NCBI GenBank assembly: GCA_965243345.1
Contig: CBDEUR010000003.1
Coordinates: 558,001 to 622,000, forward strand
Direction of reading: 5' to 3'
From: Bin52 sp965243345
Lineage (GTDB): Bacteria; Pseudomonadota; Alphaproteobacteria; Thalassobaculales; Thalassobaculaceae
Length of the DNA stretch: 64,000 nucleotides
Below are positions 17,466 to 25,996 of this stretch, piece by piece (the first letter of the stretch is position 1; each line of letters begins with the position of its first letter). Both the position numbers and the translations under genes were made by a program. The notes beneath the pieces were generated by a model. The model saw only the letters and a list, made by a program, of their open reading frames with translations. It was not told where the DNA came from and did not search any database.

Positions 17466-18206
17466 ATGGACGACGCGCGAGAACCTGCACAGGAATTCCA
17501 GCCGGTTTCCGGTCCGGGCTACGCGGAGCGCGGCCGCCATGTCGGCCAGATCACGACCCAGTTGCGCGAGGCCATTCGCCGCGGATTCTACGTGGACGGA
17601 GACCAGCTGCCCGCAGAGCGCGAGCTCGCCGAACGCTTCGACACCGCGCGCAGCACCATCCGCAAGGTTCTGCTCAATCTGGAATCCGAAGGATTGATCG
17701 AACGGCGGGTCGGCAGCGGCACCTTCGTCACATGCGACGACATGTCGACGAGCGCCGTGCACGACATCGTGAGCCGTGTCAGCCCGCTGGAGCTGATCGA
17801 GGCGCGCCTGGCCGTCGAGCCGCACATGATCCGTCTCGCGGTGCTCAACGCAACAGCCAATGAAGTCAGGATGCTGGGTTCGATCCTGAACGAACTCGAA
17901 CTGTGCCGGAACGACAAGGAAGCCTTTACCCGGCACGACAGCATGTTCCACGAATGGCTGGCCAGGAGCTCCAAGAACCCCCTGTTGCTCCACCTCTACC
18001 AGCAGATCAACGCGGTTCGCGGCCATGACCAGTGGGTCGCCATGAGGAACAAGATCCTGTCGCCCGAAGAGATTGACGAATACAACCGCCAGCATCGCGC
18101 CCTGTTCGAGGCGATCGAACGCCGCGACGTCATCTCCGCGGTCAGGCACATCAACGAGCATCTGGAAAAGGCGCGCCAGGACCTGATGGGCGCCGCGTCG
18201 GCATAG
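17466..18206 (+). CDS. GntR-family (FadR/FCD type) transcriptional regulator
   Basis: A protein of 246 residues. A winged helix-turn-helix (about residues 26-95) reads ITTQLREAIRRGFYVDGDQL, then PAERELAERF, RSTIRKVLLNLESEGLIERR and VGSGTFV. The all-helical FCD effector domain follows (about 108-240). Its likely metal or acid ligands are in FTRHDSMFHEWLARSSKNP, NRQHRALFEAI and HINEHLEKAR. The gene lies between gmaS and tdm. It is divergent from gmaS and convergent with tdm, with 32 bp between stops. That makes it the obvious local candidate to regulate methylamine catabolism. FadR-type proteins usually bind inverted repeats, while the repeats seen here are direct, so the link is unproven. Confidence 0.82.
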   Translation: MDDAREPAQEFQPVSGPGYAERGRHVGQITTQLREAIRRGFYVDGDQLPAERELAERFDTARSTIRKVLLNLESEGLIERRVGSGTFVTCDDMSTSAVHDIVSRVSPLELIEARLAVEPHMIRLAVLNATANEVRMLGSILNELELCRNDKEAFTRHDSMFHEWLARSSKNPLLLHLYQQINAVRGHDQWVAMRNKILSPEEIDEYNRQHRALFEAIERRDVISAVRHINEHLEKARQDLMGAASA

Positions 18207-18238
18207 AAGGAGTCCTGCCGGCGCGCCGGACCGGGCGT

Positions 18239-20611
18239 TCAGGCCCGAACCCGGGATTTCGTCGGATCGTAGAAGGGAAACGGCACCACTCTCGCCGGGA
18301 TGCGCTTCTGGTGCCCGTCAAGCTTGCCGACTTCGACTGCCGTCCCCTCCGCAGATGCCGTCACGTCCATCCGGCACAGTGCGATGTTCTTGCGCAGGAT
18401 CGGTGAGCGCATGGCGCTGGTGATGACCCCGACCTGGGCACGGCCGACATGCACGCAATCACCGTGGGCTCCCGCCTCCTGTCCCTCCAGTTCCAGACCG
18501 ACCAGCTTTCGCTGCGGCGAGTCCCTGCGCCGGATCAGGGCTTCCCGCCCGACGAAGTCATCTTCCTTCGTCTTCAGGGGCACGGTGAATCCGATGCCGG
18601 CCTCGAACGGGTCGGTCTGATCGTCGAACTCGTAGTTGGCGAACACCAGGCCGGCTTCGATCCGGACCATGTCGAGTGCCTCCAGCCCGAAGGGTGAAAG
18701 CCCGTGCGGTTCGCCGGCCGCCCATATCGCGTCCCACACGCCCGAGGCGTCGCGCGGGTGGCACCAGACCTCGAAGCCGAGCTCGCCGGTGTAGCCGGTT
18801 CGGGAGACGATGATCGGGATCCCGGCGTGATCGCCGATCCGCCCGATCGCAAAGCGAAACCAGCCGAGCTCCCCGATCGACGGCTGGGCAGGCGGTGTCC
18901 ACACCACCTCCCTGAGAATGTCCCGGCTCCCGGGGCCCTGGACGGCCACGTTGTGCAACTGGTCTGTCGATGAGCGGACCCAGGCATTGAGCCCGAGCTT
19001 CACCGCCTGTTCGCGCATCCACTCGCCGCCATAGTCGCAGCCGCCGATCCAGCGGAAATTGTCGTTGCCCAACCGGAAGGCAGTGCCGTCATCGATCATG
19101 CCGCCGGTCTCGTAGCACATCGCGGAATAGACCACCTGTCCGATGGCCAGCCGGCGCATGTTCCGGGTGAGCACCCATTGCATCAGGCGCTCGGCGTCCG
19201 GCCCCAGGACCTCGAACTTGCGCAATGCCGACAGGTCCATGATCACCGCACGTTCGCGGCACGCCCAGTATTCGTCCAGCGCACCCCGGTTGGTGAAACT
19301 GTTGGCCAGCCAGTAGCCGTTGTATTCGGTGAAGTTCCGCGTGTGCTCGGCAAACCGTGTGTGGAAACCGGTTTCCCTGGTCAGCTTGGGATCGGCGTCG
19401 GGAGTCATGCGATAGGCCACCGCTTTGGAAAACACGTTCTCGCGCGGGTAGACCCGCACATGGATGTCGGTCGGGTTCCAGCCATTGGCTGCGTCGATAT
19501 CGTCCGGGCAGGCGGATGAGACGCAGACCATGTCGGTCAGGGCCTGCAACAGCACGTAGTCACCCGGACGTGACCAGGGATCATCGTGAAACGCCTGATT
19601 GGCGCCGTCGAAGCCGGTGTTGAAGAAGAAGTTGAGCGCCATCCAGCCGCGGCGGGCCGCGATCCCGAACGGCGCCAGCGCCCGGTTGAAGTTGTCCGTG
19701 CAGTTGACGTGACCGGGATAGCCGACGTCGTCATAGTACTTCGCCGTGCAGGCGTAGAGGAAACTGTCGTGCCGGCCGCACGTGTCGCGGACCACTTCGA
19801 CCATCGGTTGCAGGTCCTGGTCGAAACATTTCGACAGCAGGCCCGGCGCCGGATAGGCGCTGCCCATCAGCGTGCGGGTGCCCGTCGCGTCCAGGCAGAC
19901 TTCGCGGCCCCGTTCGAGGCCGGCGACGGTGAACGCCTGGAAGTCCGAACACTGCCGTCCCTGCACGTCCATGATCTGGATGAACTCGCCGGCCTTGACC
20001 TCGTAGACCTCGGCAGTGCTGGCAGCGATACGCTGGTCGATCCTTGGATCGGCCAGGGGCTCCGGCACCGGATGCTCATCGGGCGCGACCGGGTTGGCGC
20101 GGGCGACGAAGATCTCGATCCGGGTGGGCGCGTCCTGCCGGTCGACACGCATCGCAGCCCCCGGGGCCGCCACGAAGCACACCAGCGACCGCTCGGCGGT
20201 GAACGTCGCTTCATCGCCTGCGCGTGAATCCCCGCCGAGGACCTCGATTGACCGCGCCGCCGCAATATCGAGGCCGCGCCGCTGCAGGCTTCCCGCCAGC
20301 GAGCGGGAGTGTTCGTCGCCCATTCCCAGGATCGCCTTGAGGCCTTCGGCCGTTCCGTTCGTCGCGGTGCCCAGTGCTTCCGTATCCGGTGAGCCGGTCG
20401 GGGCAAACGCCGACACCTCGGCGGTCTGCCTTCCTTCCCGGTCGCGAACCGTGACGGCGTCGCCCGGCTCCAGCGAAAAGACGATGGACGCGCCACCCTC
20501 GGCGACATAGCGCTCGACCCCGAAGCCCAGGGTCGGGACACCGGGAAGCAGTACGGCGCCGGAGGTGGAGGGCCGTTGCACGAACGGTGGCTTGCCTGTC
20601 CTGTCCGTCAT
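18239..20611 (-). CDS. tdm: Trimethylamine N-oxide demethylase
   Basis: A fusion protein of 790 residues: a DUF1989 domain followed by a folate-binding GcvT domain, the known make-up of Tdm. Tdm splits TMAO into dimethylamine and formaldehyde, which can be passed to tetrahydrofolate. The DUF1989 part carries three Cys that fit the zinc site: C288 (HDSFLYAC), C304 (HVNC) and C368 (SSACP). The GcvT part (about 430-790) has SRTGYTGELGFEVWCHP and ends FPFYDPTKSRVRA. Residues 35-170 look like a worn copy of the DUF1989 fold (DREGRQTAEVSAF against DVQGRQCSDFQAF). The start at 20611 is preferred, and an upstream Met at 20635 is possible. The gene neighbours gmaS-mgs and tmm, in line with the pathway. 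Confidence 0.9.
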   Translation of the reverse strand: MTDRTGKPPFVQRPSTSGAVLLPGVPTLGFGVERYVAEGGASIVFSLEPGDAVTVRDREGRQTAEVSAFAPTGSPDTEALGTATNGTAEGLKAILGMGDEHSRSLAGSLQRRGLDIAAARSIEVLGGDSRAGDEATFTAERSLVCFVAAPGAAMRVDRQDAPTRIEIFVARANPVAPDEHPVPEPLADPRIDQRIAASTAEVYEVKAGEFIQIMDVQGRQCSDFQAFTVAGLERGREVCLDATGTRTLMGSAYPAPGLLSKCFDQDLQPMVEVVRDTCGRHDSFLYACTAKYYDDVGYPGHVNCTDNFNRALAPFGIAARRGWMALNFFFNTGFDGANQAFHDDPWSRPGDYVLLQALTDMVCVSSACPDDIDAANGWNPTDIHVRVYPRENVFSKAVAYRMTPDADPKLTRETGFHTRFAEHTRNFTEYNGYWLANSFTNRGALDEYWACRERAVIMDLSALRKFEVLGPDAERLMQWVLTRNMRRLAIGQVVYSAMCYETGGMIDDGTAFRLGNDNFRWIGGCDYGGEWMREQAVKLGLNAWVRSSTDQLHNVAVQGPGSRDILREVVWTPPAQPSIGELGWFRFAIGRIGDHAGIPIIVSRTGYTGELGFEVWCHPRDASGVWDAIWAAGEPHGLSPFGLEALDMVRIEAGLVFANYEFDDQTDPFEAGIGFTVPLKTKEDDFVGREALIRRRDSPQRKLVGLELEGQEAGAHGDCVHVGRAQVGVITSAMRSPILRKNIALCRMDVTASAEGTAVEVGKLDGHQKRIPARVVPFPFYDPTKSRVRA

Positions 20612-21388
20612 TCCAGCCCCGACAGTTTCCTGCATTCCCGGGCCCTGGCGTTGATCAATCGGCCGGCGATCAGGCCCATGCAGGCGATGCACACAACCCG
20701 GTGACCAGAGACCGGTCGGCATTGTTGTCGGCCCTGGACCGGAATACCTCCTGACCGAGGTCAGTGGTGCCGATGGAGGCGATGGTTACCACCATGAACA
20801 GTGCATACATGATCGCCGGGATAAGGCAAATGAAAGACGGGAAGGTCCGGGAAACTGACCGGAAACGCGACTGGCCTCGCCACATGTGGTGTATCCGCTT
20901 CGGCCTGCACACCAGGCGAGGATGTCCACATGGCCCGGGACGAGGCCGCTCACGAGCAGTACAGCCGCTCGCGCAAACGGTATGAAAGTGACGTCATGGA
21001 TGAAGGGCAGGAAGTGACCACACCGCTTCTCCCCGAGCCATCGCGGAAGGGGCGACCGCGCACGAGCGGCGATGACCGGGGGCGAGGGATCGGGAAGCCG
21101 GGCCATGAGGTCGGGCTTGTTCCCCCGATCCGCGTGAAGCCGTTCGCCAGGCGAGCCCGGCGCTGGTGACCACCTCGTCGCCTTCGGCAGGACAGATGAG
21201 CGGGCGCCGGCGCCACGCCGGGGGCCTGCACCTGGTCGCCGTGGACCACGCCGACCGCATTGCCGCCAGCCTCCGGCATGGCGAAGCCCGCCCCGGCCGG
21301 CGGACGGGGGCCCGCGACGCGCATGTGGCGGCGCGCCGTGACCGTTGGCCGTCGCGGCGGGTCCGCAATCGCGGACACCGTTCGCCGG
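20612..21388. other. Non-coding or decayed region between tdm and the GST gene
   Basis: About 780 bp without a convincing gene. One minus-strand frame has a hydrophobic stretch (SFICLIPAIMYALFMVV) near 20770-20840. Another reads like protein for about 40 residues near 21200-21330. Neither has a start, a ribosome binding site or a partner segment. No ACCAAT repeats occur here, unlike the other promoters of the island. It must contain the tdm promoter. Confidence 0.35.
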
Positions 21389-22264
21389 CTATTCGGCCGT
21401 CTCGAGCCTGTCCTGGGTGCGGAGCTCGAAATCCGACGCGTCATGGCGCTCGTGGAGCTGGTCCTCGAGCGGACCCCTGATCCGGTTGACCTTCCGTCCC
21501 CGGATCACGGCATCGCGGGCCGCGATCTCGTCATGCCAGCGGACGACATTGGCGTAGTCCGTCACCGCCAGGAACTCGGCGGCGCCGTAGAGCGCGTCGG
21601 TCGTCAGCACGCCGTACCAGGGCCAGATCGCCATGTCGGCGACGGTGTAGTCGTCGCCCGCCACGAAGCGCGTCTCGGCCAGTTGCCGGTCGAGCACGTC
21701 GAGCTGGCGCTTCACCTCCATCGTATACCGGTCGATCGGATACTGCTGCTTGCTGGGCGCATAGGCGTAGAAATGCCCGAAGCCGCCGCCGAGATAGGGC
21801 GCGGAGCCCATCTGCCAGAACAGCCAGGAGAGGCATTCCGCGCGCTCGGAAGGGTCTTCCGGGATGAAGGCGCCGAACTTCTCCGCCAGGTAGAGCAGGA
21901 TCGCGCCGGACTCGAACACGCGTGTCGGCTCGGGCAGCGAATGGTCCACCAGTGCCGGGATTTTCGAGTTCGGGTTGATGGCGACGAAGCCGGAGCCGAA
22001 CTGCTCGCCATCGCCGATGTTGATCACATAGGCGTCGTATTCCGCGCCACTGTGTCCCTCCGCCAGCAGCTCCTCCAGCATCACCGTGACCTTCACGCCG
22101 TTGGGCGTGGCCAGCGAGTAGAGCTGGAGCGGGTGCTTGCCGCGCGGCAGCTCTTGCTCATGCGTGGCGCCGGCGATGGGGCGGTTGATCGAGGCGAAGC
22201 GTCCGCCGCTCTCGCGCTCCCAGGTCCAGACTTTCGGCGGTTCGTAGGCAGAGGCGTCGGTCAT
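21389..22264 (-). CDS. yghU: Glutathione S-transferase family protein, YghU-like disulfide-bond oxidoreductase
   Basis: A protein of 291 residues. A long N-terminal lead (YEPPKVWTWERESGGRFASI, NRPIAG) is typical of the YghU/Nu-class glutathione enzymes. The thioredoxin-like domain follows with LYSLATPNGVKVTVMLEELL and INPNSKIPALVD, where the Thr-Pro-Asn motif contacts glutathione. The helical domain ends with AGDDYTVADMAIWPWYGVL. These proteins reduce disulfides with glutathione. I chose the ATG at 22264, since the longer frame upstream is low-complexity. Located between tdm and an ABC importer, it may help detoxify formaldehyde-related or oxidised products, but that is speculation. Confidence 0.85.
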   Translation of the reverse strand: MTDASAYEPPKVWTWERESGGRFASINRPIAGATHEQELPRGKHPLQLYSLATPNGVKVTVMLEELLAEGHSGAEYDAYVINIGDGEQFGSGFVAINPNSKIPALVDHSLPEPTRVFESGAILLYLAEKFGAFIPEDPSERAECLSWLFWQMGSAPYLGGGFGHFYAYAPSKQQYPIDRYTMEVKRQLDVLDRQLAETRFVAGDDYTVADMAIWPWYGVLTTDALYGAAEFLAVTDYANVVRWHDEIAARDAVIRGRKVNRIRGPLEDQLHERHDASDFELRTQDRLETAE

Positions 22265-22501
22265 GTCGTCGTCCTTCACGGGCATCGGGGATGCGGGGAA
22301 TACGCAGACCGACCGTTTACCATCCCCGGACCCGGATTGCATGCGCCACGGGTTCCTCCCGTCCCGGACCCCGAGCCGTGACTGAACGCCTTCCCGGATG
22401 ACAGGTGTCCTGACCGGGAAACACATGCCCCCGCCGGCCTTGAAGGTGGCCGCGACCTCGCGACCATCGTGCCGCCCGCATCCGCCGCCGTCTTGCAGGT
22501 G

Positions 22502-23209
22502 TTATCCGCCGAGATAGGCGCGGCGAACATGCGCGTTCTCGCGCAGGTCGGTTGCCGGGCCTTCCAGCGCCACGGTCCCGGTTTCCAGCACATAGGCATA
22601 CCGCGCCAGCCGCAGTGCCATTTCCGCGTTCTGCTCGACCAGCACGACCGGGATGCCGCGCCCCGAGATGTCGGTGATGATCCGCGTGATTTCCTGGACC
22701 ATCACAGGTGACAGGCCCATCGACGGCTCGTCCAGCAGCAGCACCCGGGGAGCGCTCATGAGCGCCCGGCCGATCGCCAGCATCTGCTGCTCTCCGCCGG
22801 ACATGGACCGCGCCGTCTGCCGACGCCGCTCGGCGAGGCGCGGAAAGTGGTCGAAGACCCCGGCCAGCGACACCCGAATGGCGGCCCTGTCCGTGCGCAG
22901 GAAGGCGCCCGTGTGCAGGTTTTCCTCGACCGTCAGATCCGGAAACACCCGCCGGCCCTCCGGCACGTGCGCGATGCCGCGGCGTACGATCTCCTCGGGC
23001 GCCAGTCCGTCAATCCGGGCATCGTCAAAGCGGATTTCACCCCGGGTCAGCGGTTCCAGTCCGGAAATGGCGCGCAGGGTCGTCGTCTTGCCGGCACCGT
23101 TGGCGCCAATGATGGTCACGATACCGCCTGCAGGTACCGTCATTGATACGCCCTTGAGCGCCGCGGTCTTCTGGTAGAGTACCTCGATATCCCGGATTTC
23201 AAGGAGCAT
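22502..23209 (-). CDS. livF: ABC importer ATPase, LivF type
   Basis: A protein of 235 residues, the size of LivF. It has Walker A GANGAGKTT, the signature MSGGEQQMLAIGRAL, Walker B RVLLLDEPSMGL and the switch region VVLVEQNAEMALRLA. It is the last gene of a five-gene importer operon with the order substrate-binding protein, LivH, LivM, LivG, LivF. It overlaps the end of the LivG-type gene by 11 bp. The substrate is unknown. The setting between tdm and tmm suggests a methylated amine or amide rather than branched-chain amino acids. Confidence 0.87.
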   Translation of the reverse strand: MLLEIRDIEVLYQKTAALKGVSMTVPAGGIVTIIGANGAGKTTTLRAISGLEPLTRGEIRFDDARIDGLAPEEIVRRGIAHVPEGRRVFPDLTVEENLHTGAFLRTDRAAIRVSLAGVFDHFPRLAERRRQTARSMSGGEQQMLAIGRALMSAPRVLLLDEPSMGLSPVMVQEITRIITDISGRGIPVVLVEQNAEMALRLARYAYVLETGTVALEGPATDLRENAHVRRAYLGG

Positions 23210-23990
23210 GGCCGGCGCCGTCGGTCGAACCGAGATACGCTTCGATCACCGCCGGATCGTTGCGTACCGTTTCCGGCGCGCCCTCGACCAGCAAGGCGCC
23301 GAAATTCATTACCGTGATGATGTCGCAGAGATTCATCACCGCCTGCATGTCGTGCTCGACCAGTATGATGGTGACACCGCGGTCGCGGATGCGCCGGACC
23401 AGCGCCATCATGCGCCGGGTCTCCTCGGGATTCATCCCGGTGAAAGGCTCGTCGAGCAACAGTACCCTCGGTTCGGCCGCGAGCGCGACCGCCATGCCGA
23501 GCATTCGCTGGTGGCCGTGCGGCAGGTTCGACACCGGCTCGCCGGCCAGTTCCTGCAGTCCGAAAAAGGCCAGCGTTTCCATCGCCTTCGCATCCGCTTC
23601 CCGCTCGGACACCCGGTCCGTGCCGATCAGGCGGCTGATGAAACCGGCCCGGGCACCGAGATGGCGCCCGACCCGGACATTGTCGAGGACCGAAAATTCC
23701 TGAAACAGGGTCGAGCCCTGGAAGGTGCGTACCAGCCCCATCGCGGCGAGTGCGCTGGTCTTGCGGCCCGAGATGTCGAGGCCGCGAAAGAGCACCTGCC
23801 CGGCGGTTGGTGCGTAGAAACCGCTGATCACGTTGAATGTCGTCGTCTTTCCCGCACCGTTCGGCCCGATCAGGCCGTGGATCGCGCCCTCGTGGACCGA
23901 AAAACTGAAATTGTTGACCGCCACCAGGCCGCCGAACCGGCGAGTAAGACCGCGTGCTTCCAGAATCGGCCGTTCGCCGGACGGATTCAT
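23199..23990 (-). CDS. livG: ABC importer ATPase, LivG type
   Basis: A protein of 263 residues with Walker A GPNGAGKTTTFNVISG, the LivG-specific loop MGLVRTFQGSTLFQEFSVLD, a signature region that reads LPHGHQRMLGMAVAL instead of LSGGQ, Walker B RVLLLDEPFTGM and switch ILVEHDM. Poor agreement with LSGGQ (here LPHGH) is common in LivG proteins. The ATG at 23990 overlaps the LivM stop by 4 bp (ATGA), so translation is coupled. It pairs with the LivF-type ATPase downstream. Confidence 0.87.
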   Translation of the reverse strand: MNPSGERPILEARGLTRRFGGLVAVNNFSFSVHEGAIHGLIGPNGAGKTTTFNVISGFYAPTAGQVLFRGLDISGRKTSALAAMGLVRTFQGSTLFQEFSVLDNVRVGRHLGARAGFISRLIGTDRVSEREADAKAMETLAFFGLQELAGEPVSNLPHGHQRMLGMAVALAAEPRVLLLDEPFTGMNPEETRRMMALVRRIRDRGVTIILVEHDMQAVMNLCDIITVMNFGALLVEGAPETVRNDPAVIEAYLGSTDGAGHAP

Positions 23991-25033
23991 GCCATCTCTC
24001 TTCCGCCTGCGGCCGACCCGCTGCGCCAAAGCTGCCATCGGGCACGCAGCCGGGGTCCGAGGCTTTCCAGCCCGTGCGGAAGGTAGAGGACGGACAGGAT
24101 CAGGATGGCGCCGTAGATCAGGGGACGCGCCGTATCCAGGCCCAGCGCACGCAGGACGATCTCGTTGATGACCGTGAGCACGACAACGCCGAGAATCGGG
24201 CCGTGGAAGGTGGTGGTGCCGCCGACAACTGCCCAGACCAGGACATAGACCATCTGGTCGACGCTGAAACGGGTTGGATTCACCGCGCCGACATAATGAG
24301 CGTACAGGCCGCCGGCGATGCCGGCGAAAAAGGAGGCGATGACGAAGGCGAGGGTGCGGTAGCGGAACGTGTCCACGCCCACTGACTCGGCAAGCCGGTC
24401 CTGCCAATGGATCGCGTGGAAGGTCAGCCCGATGCGCGACCGTTCAACCCGGTAGAGGATAAACAGCGAGACCGAGACGACCACCAGCGACAGGAAGTAG
24501 TAGTTGACCGGCTCGTAGAAATCGATCGACAGAAAGCCGGTTTCGATGTCGGGAAACGGATCGATGCGCTTCAGGCCCTTGGGACCACCGAATGGATCGG
24601 TGAAGCGTTTCCAGATCAGCCGGATGATCTCGCCGGCCGCGAACGAGCCGATCAGGAAATAGAAGCCCTTCATCCGGAACAACGGGAAGCTCAGGAGCGC
24701 CGCGATGGCCGCCGCCATGCAGCCCCCGAGGAGCATGGAGATCGGCACCGGAACGCCGAACCGCTTTGCCAGCAGCGCACTGGCATAGGCTCCGACCCCC
24801 ATGATGACAACATGGCCGAGCGACCATTCGCCGGTCAGCGTCAACAGCCGGTAGCTGCAAACCAGGAGGACGTTGATGACGAGGAGGACTGCGATTTCCT
24901 GCTGCGAGTAGCTCAGCAGGTACGGCAGGGCCGCCAGTATCGCGAACAGGAAGACCCACCGCAGTCGCCACGCGGCCCGCCGGATCGAACCGGCGGGGCC
25001 CGCAGTCGACATGGTGTTCGTCGGTTCAGGCAC
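23987..25033 (-). CDS. livM: ABC importer permease, LivM type
   Basis: A permease of 348 residues with a charged N-terminus and about nine membrane helices. The LivM-type motif LTGEWSLGHVVIMGVGAYAS and the coupling-helix region (FHAIHWQDRLAESVGVDTFR followed by YRTLAFVIASFFAG) are present. The conserved GxxTxxGPxxG segment appears as GGTTTFHGPILG. It overlaps the LivH gene by 8 bp and the LivG gene by 4 bp. Confidence 0.86.
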   Translation of the reverse strand: MPEPTNTMSTAGPAGSIRRAAWRLRWVFLFAILAALPYLLSYSQQEIAVLLVINVLLVCSYRLLTLTGEWSLGHVVIMGVGAYASALLAKRFGVPVPISMLLGGCMAAAIAALLSFPLFRMKGFYFLIGSFAAGEIIRLIWKRFTDPFGGPKGLKRIDPFPDIETGFLSIDFYEPVNYYFLSLVVVSVSLFILYRVERSRIGLTFHAIHWQDRLAESVGVDTFRYRTLAFVIASFFAGIAGGLYAHYVGAVNPTRFSVDQMVYVLVWAVVGGTTTFHGPILGVVVLTVINEIVLRALGLDTARPLIYGAILILSVLYLPHGLESLGPRLRARWQLWRSGSAAGGREMA

Positions 25034-25889
25034 GTTCCTTCGCCCCGAACAGGCCGGTCGGCCGGGTCACTAGCACGGCGAGCATGAGGGCCAGCCCGAC
25101 GATATTGGCGATCACCCCGTCAAAGAACGTGGTGACGAAGGTGTGGACGAAGGCATAGATAACCGCCGCGATGACCGCGCCTTCAAGACTGCCCACTCCG
25201 CCGACGATGATGATGATGAATGCCGTGACGATGATCGAGTGGCCGATATAGGGTGTCGGGTTGACCAGAGGCGCCGTCAGGGCGCCGGCCACGCCCGCCA
25301 GCGCGGCGCCGATGAACATGGCGACGCGCGCCGTCTGGTTCATCGAGATGCCCTGGAGGGAGGCAGCTTCGGCGTCCTGGGCGCAGGCACGCAGGGCCCG
25401 GCCGAATTTCGAGCGCTTGAGGAAGGCCCAGAGAGCAGCGAGCAACAGGATGGCGGCGACGATCACAAACAGCCGCTGATACGTCAGGACGGCGCCGAGA
25501 AGCTCGATCTTGCCCTGGGTCGAAGGCGGCACATGACCCATGCGCCGGCCGAAGCCGAACACGGCCAGGGTTTGCAGGATCAGAAGGAAACCGATGGAGG
25601 CAATGAGGCCGCCCAGCGGATTGTCGCGCAACGGGCGGAACATCGTTCGTTCCATGAAGATGCCGACAAGGCCGACAAAGACAAGGCCGGCGGCGACCGC
25701 GAGCAGGAACGGGAAGGTCTCCTGAGCGTACAGGAACACCACGCAATAGGCGCCCACCATGTACAGTTCGCCGTGGGCGAAGTTGATGACGCCCATGACC
25801 CCGAAGATCATCACCAGCCCGACCGCGATCAGCGCCATGTAACTGGCGGCATAGGTCGCGTTGACGGCGGTCTGCCACAGCAGGTCCAT
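25026..25889 (-). CDS. livH: ABC importer permease, LivH type
   Basis: A permease of 287 residues, all helical in the membrane. It shows the LivH hallmarks: VMGVINFAHGELYMVGAY near the N-terminus and RACAQDAEAASLQGISMNQT as the coupling segment. GGVGSLEGAVIAAVIYA comes near the end. I use the ATG at 25889 (MDLLWQ). The frame extends 11 residues further, but that part is Pro/Arg-rich and unlike the family. The gene starts 107 bp after the binding-protein stop. Confidence 0.86.
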   Translation of the reverse strand: MDLLWQTAVNATYAASYMALIAVGLVMIFGVMGVINFAHGELYMVGAYCVVFLYAQETFPFLLAVAAGLVFVGLVGIFMERTMFRPLRDNPLGGLIASIGFLLILQTLAVFGFGRRMGHVPPSTQGKIELLGAVLTYQRLFVIVAAILLLAALWAFLKRSKFGRALRACAQDAEAASLQGISMNQTARVAMFIGAALAGVAGALTAPLVNPTPYIGHSIIVTAFIIIIVGGVGSLEGAVIAAVIYAFVHTFVTTFFDGVIANIVGLALMLAVLVTRPTGLFGAKERA

Positions 25890-25996
25890 CAGATCAGCGG
25901 GCCTCGACGGCTGGGCGCACAAACACTGCCGGGACCGGGCGGTGCCCGGTCCCGGCAGCCTCTAGTAGCACGACAGGCCATGCGGCACGCGAAGCC

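Noticed and set aside
20670..21368. Minus-strand frames between tdm and the GST as a gene
   Set aside because: The hydrophobic and protein-like pieces are in different frames, with no start or ribosome site and no family match that I can recognise.
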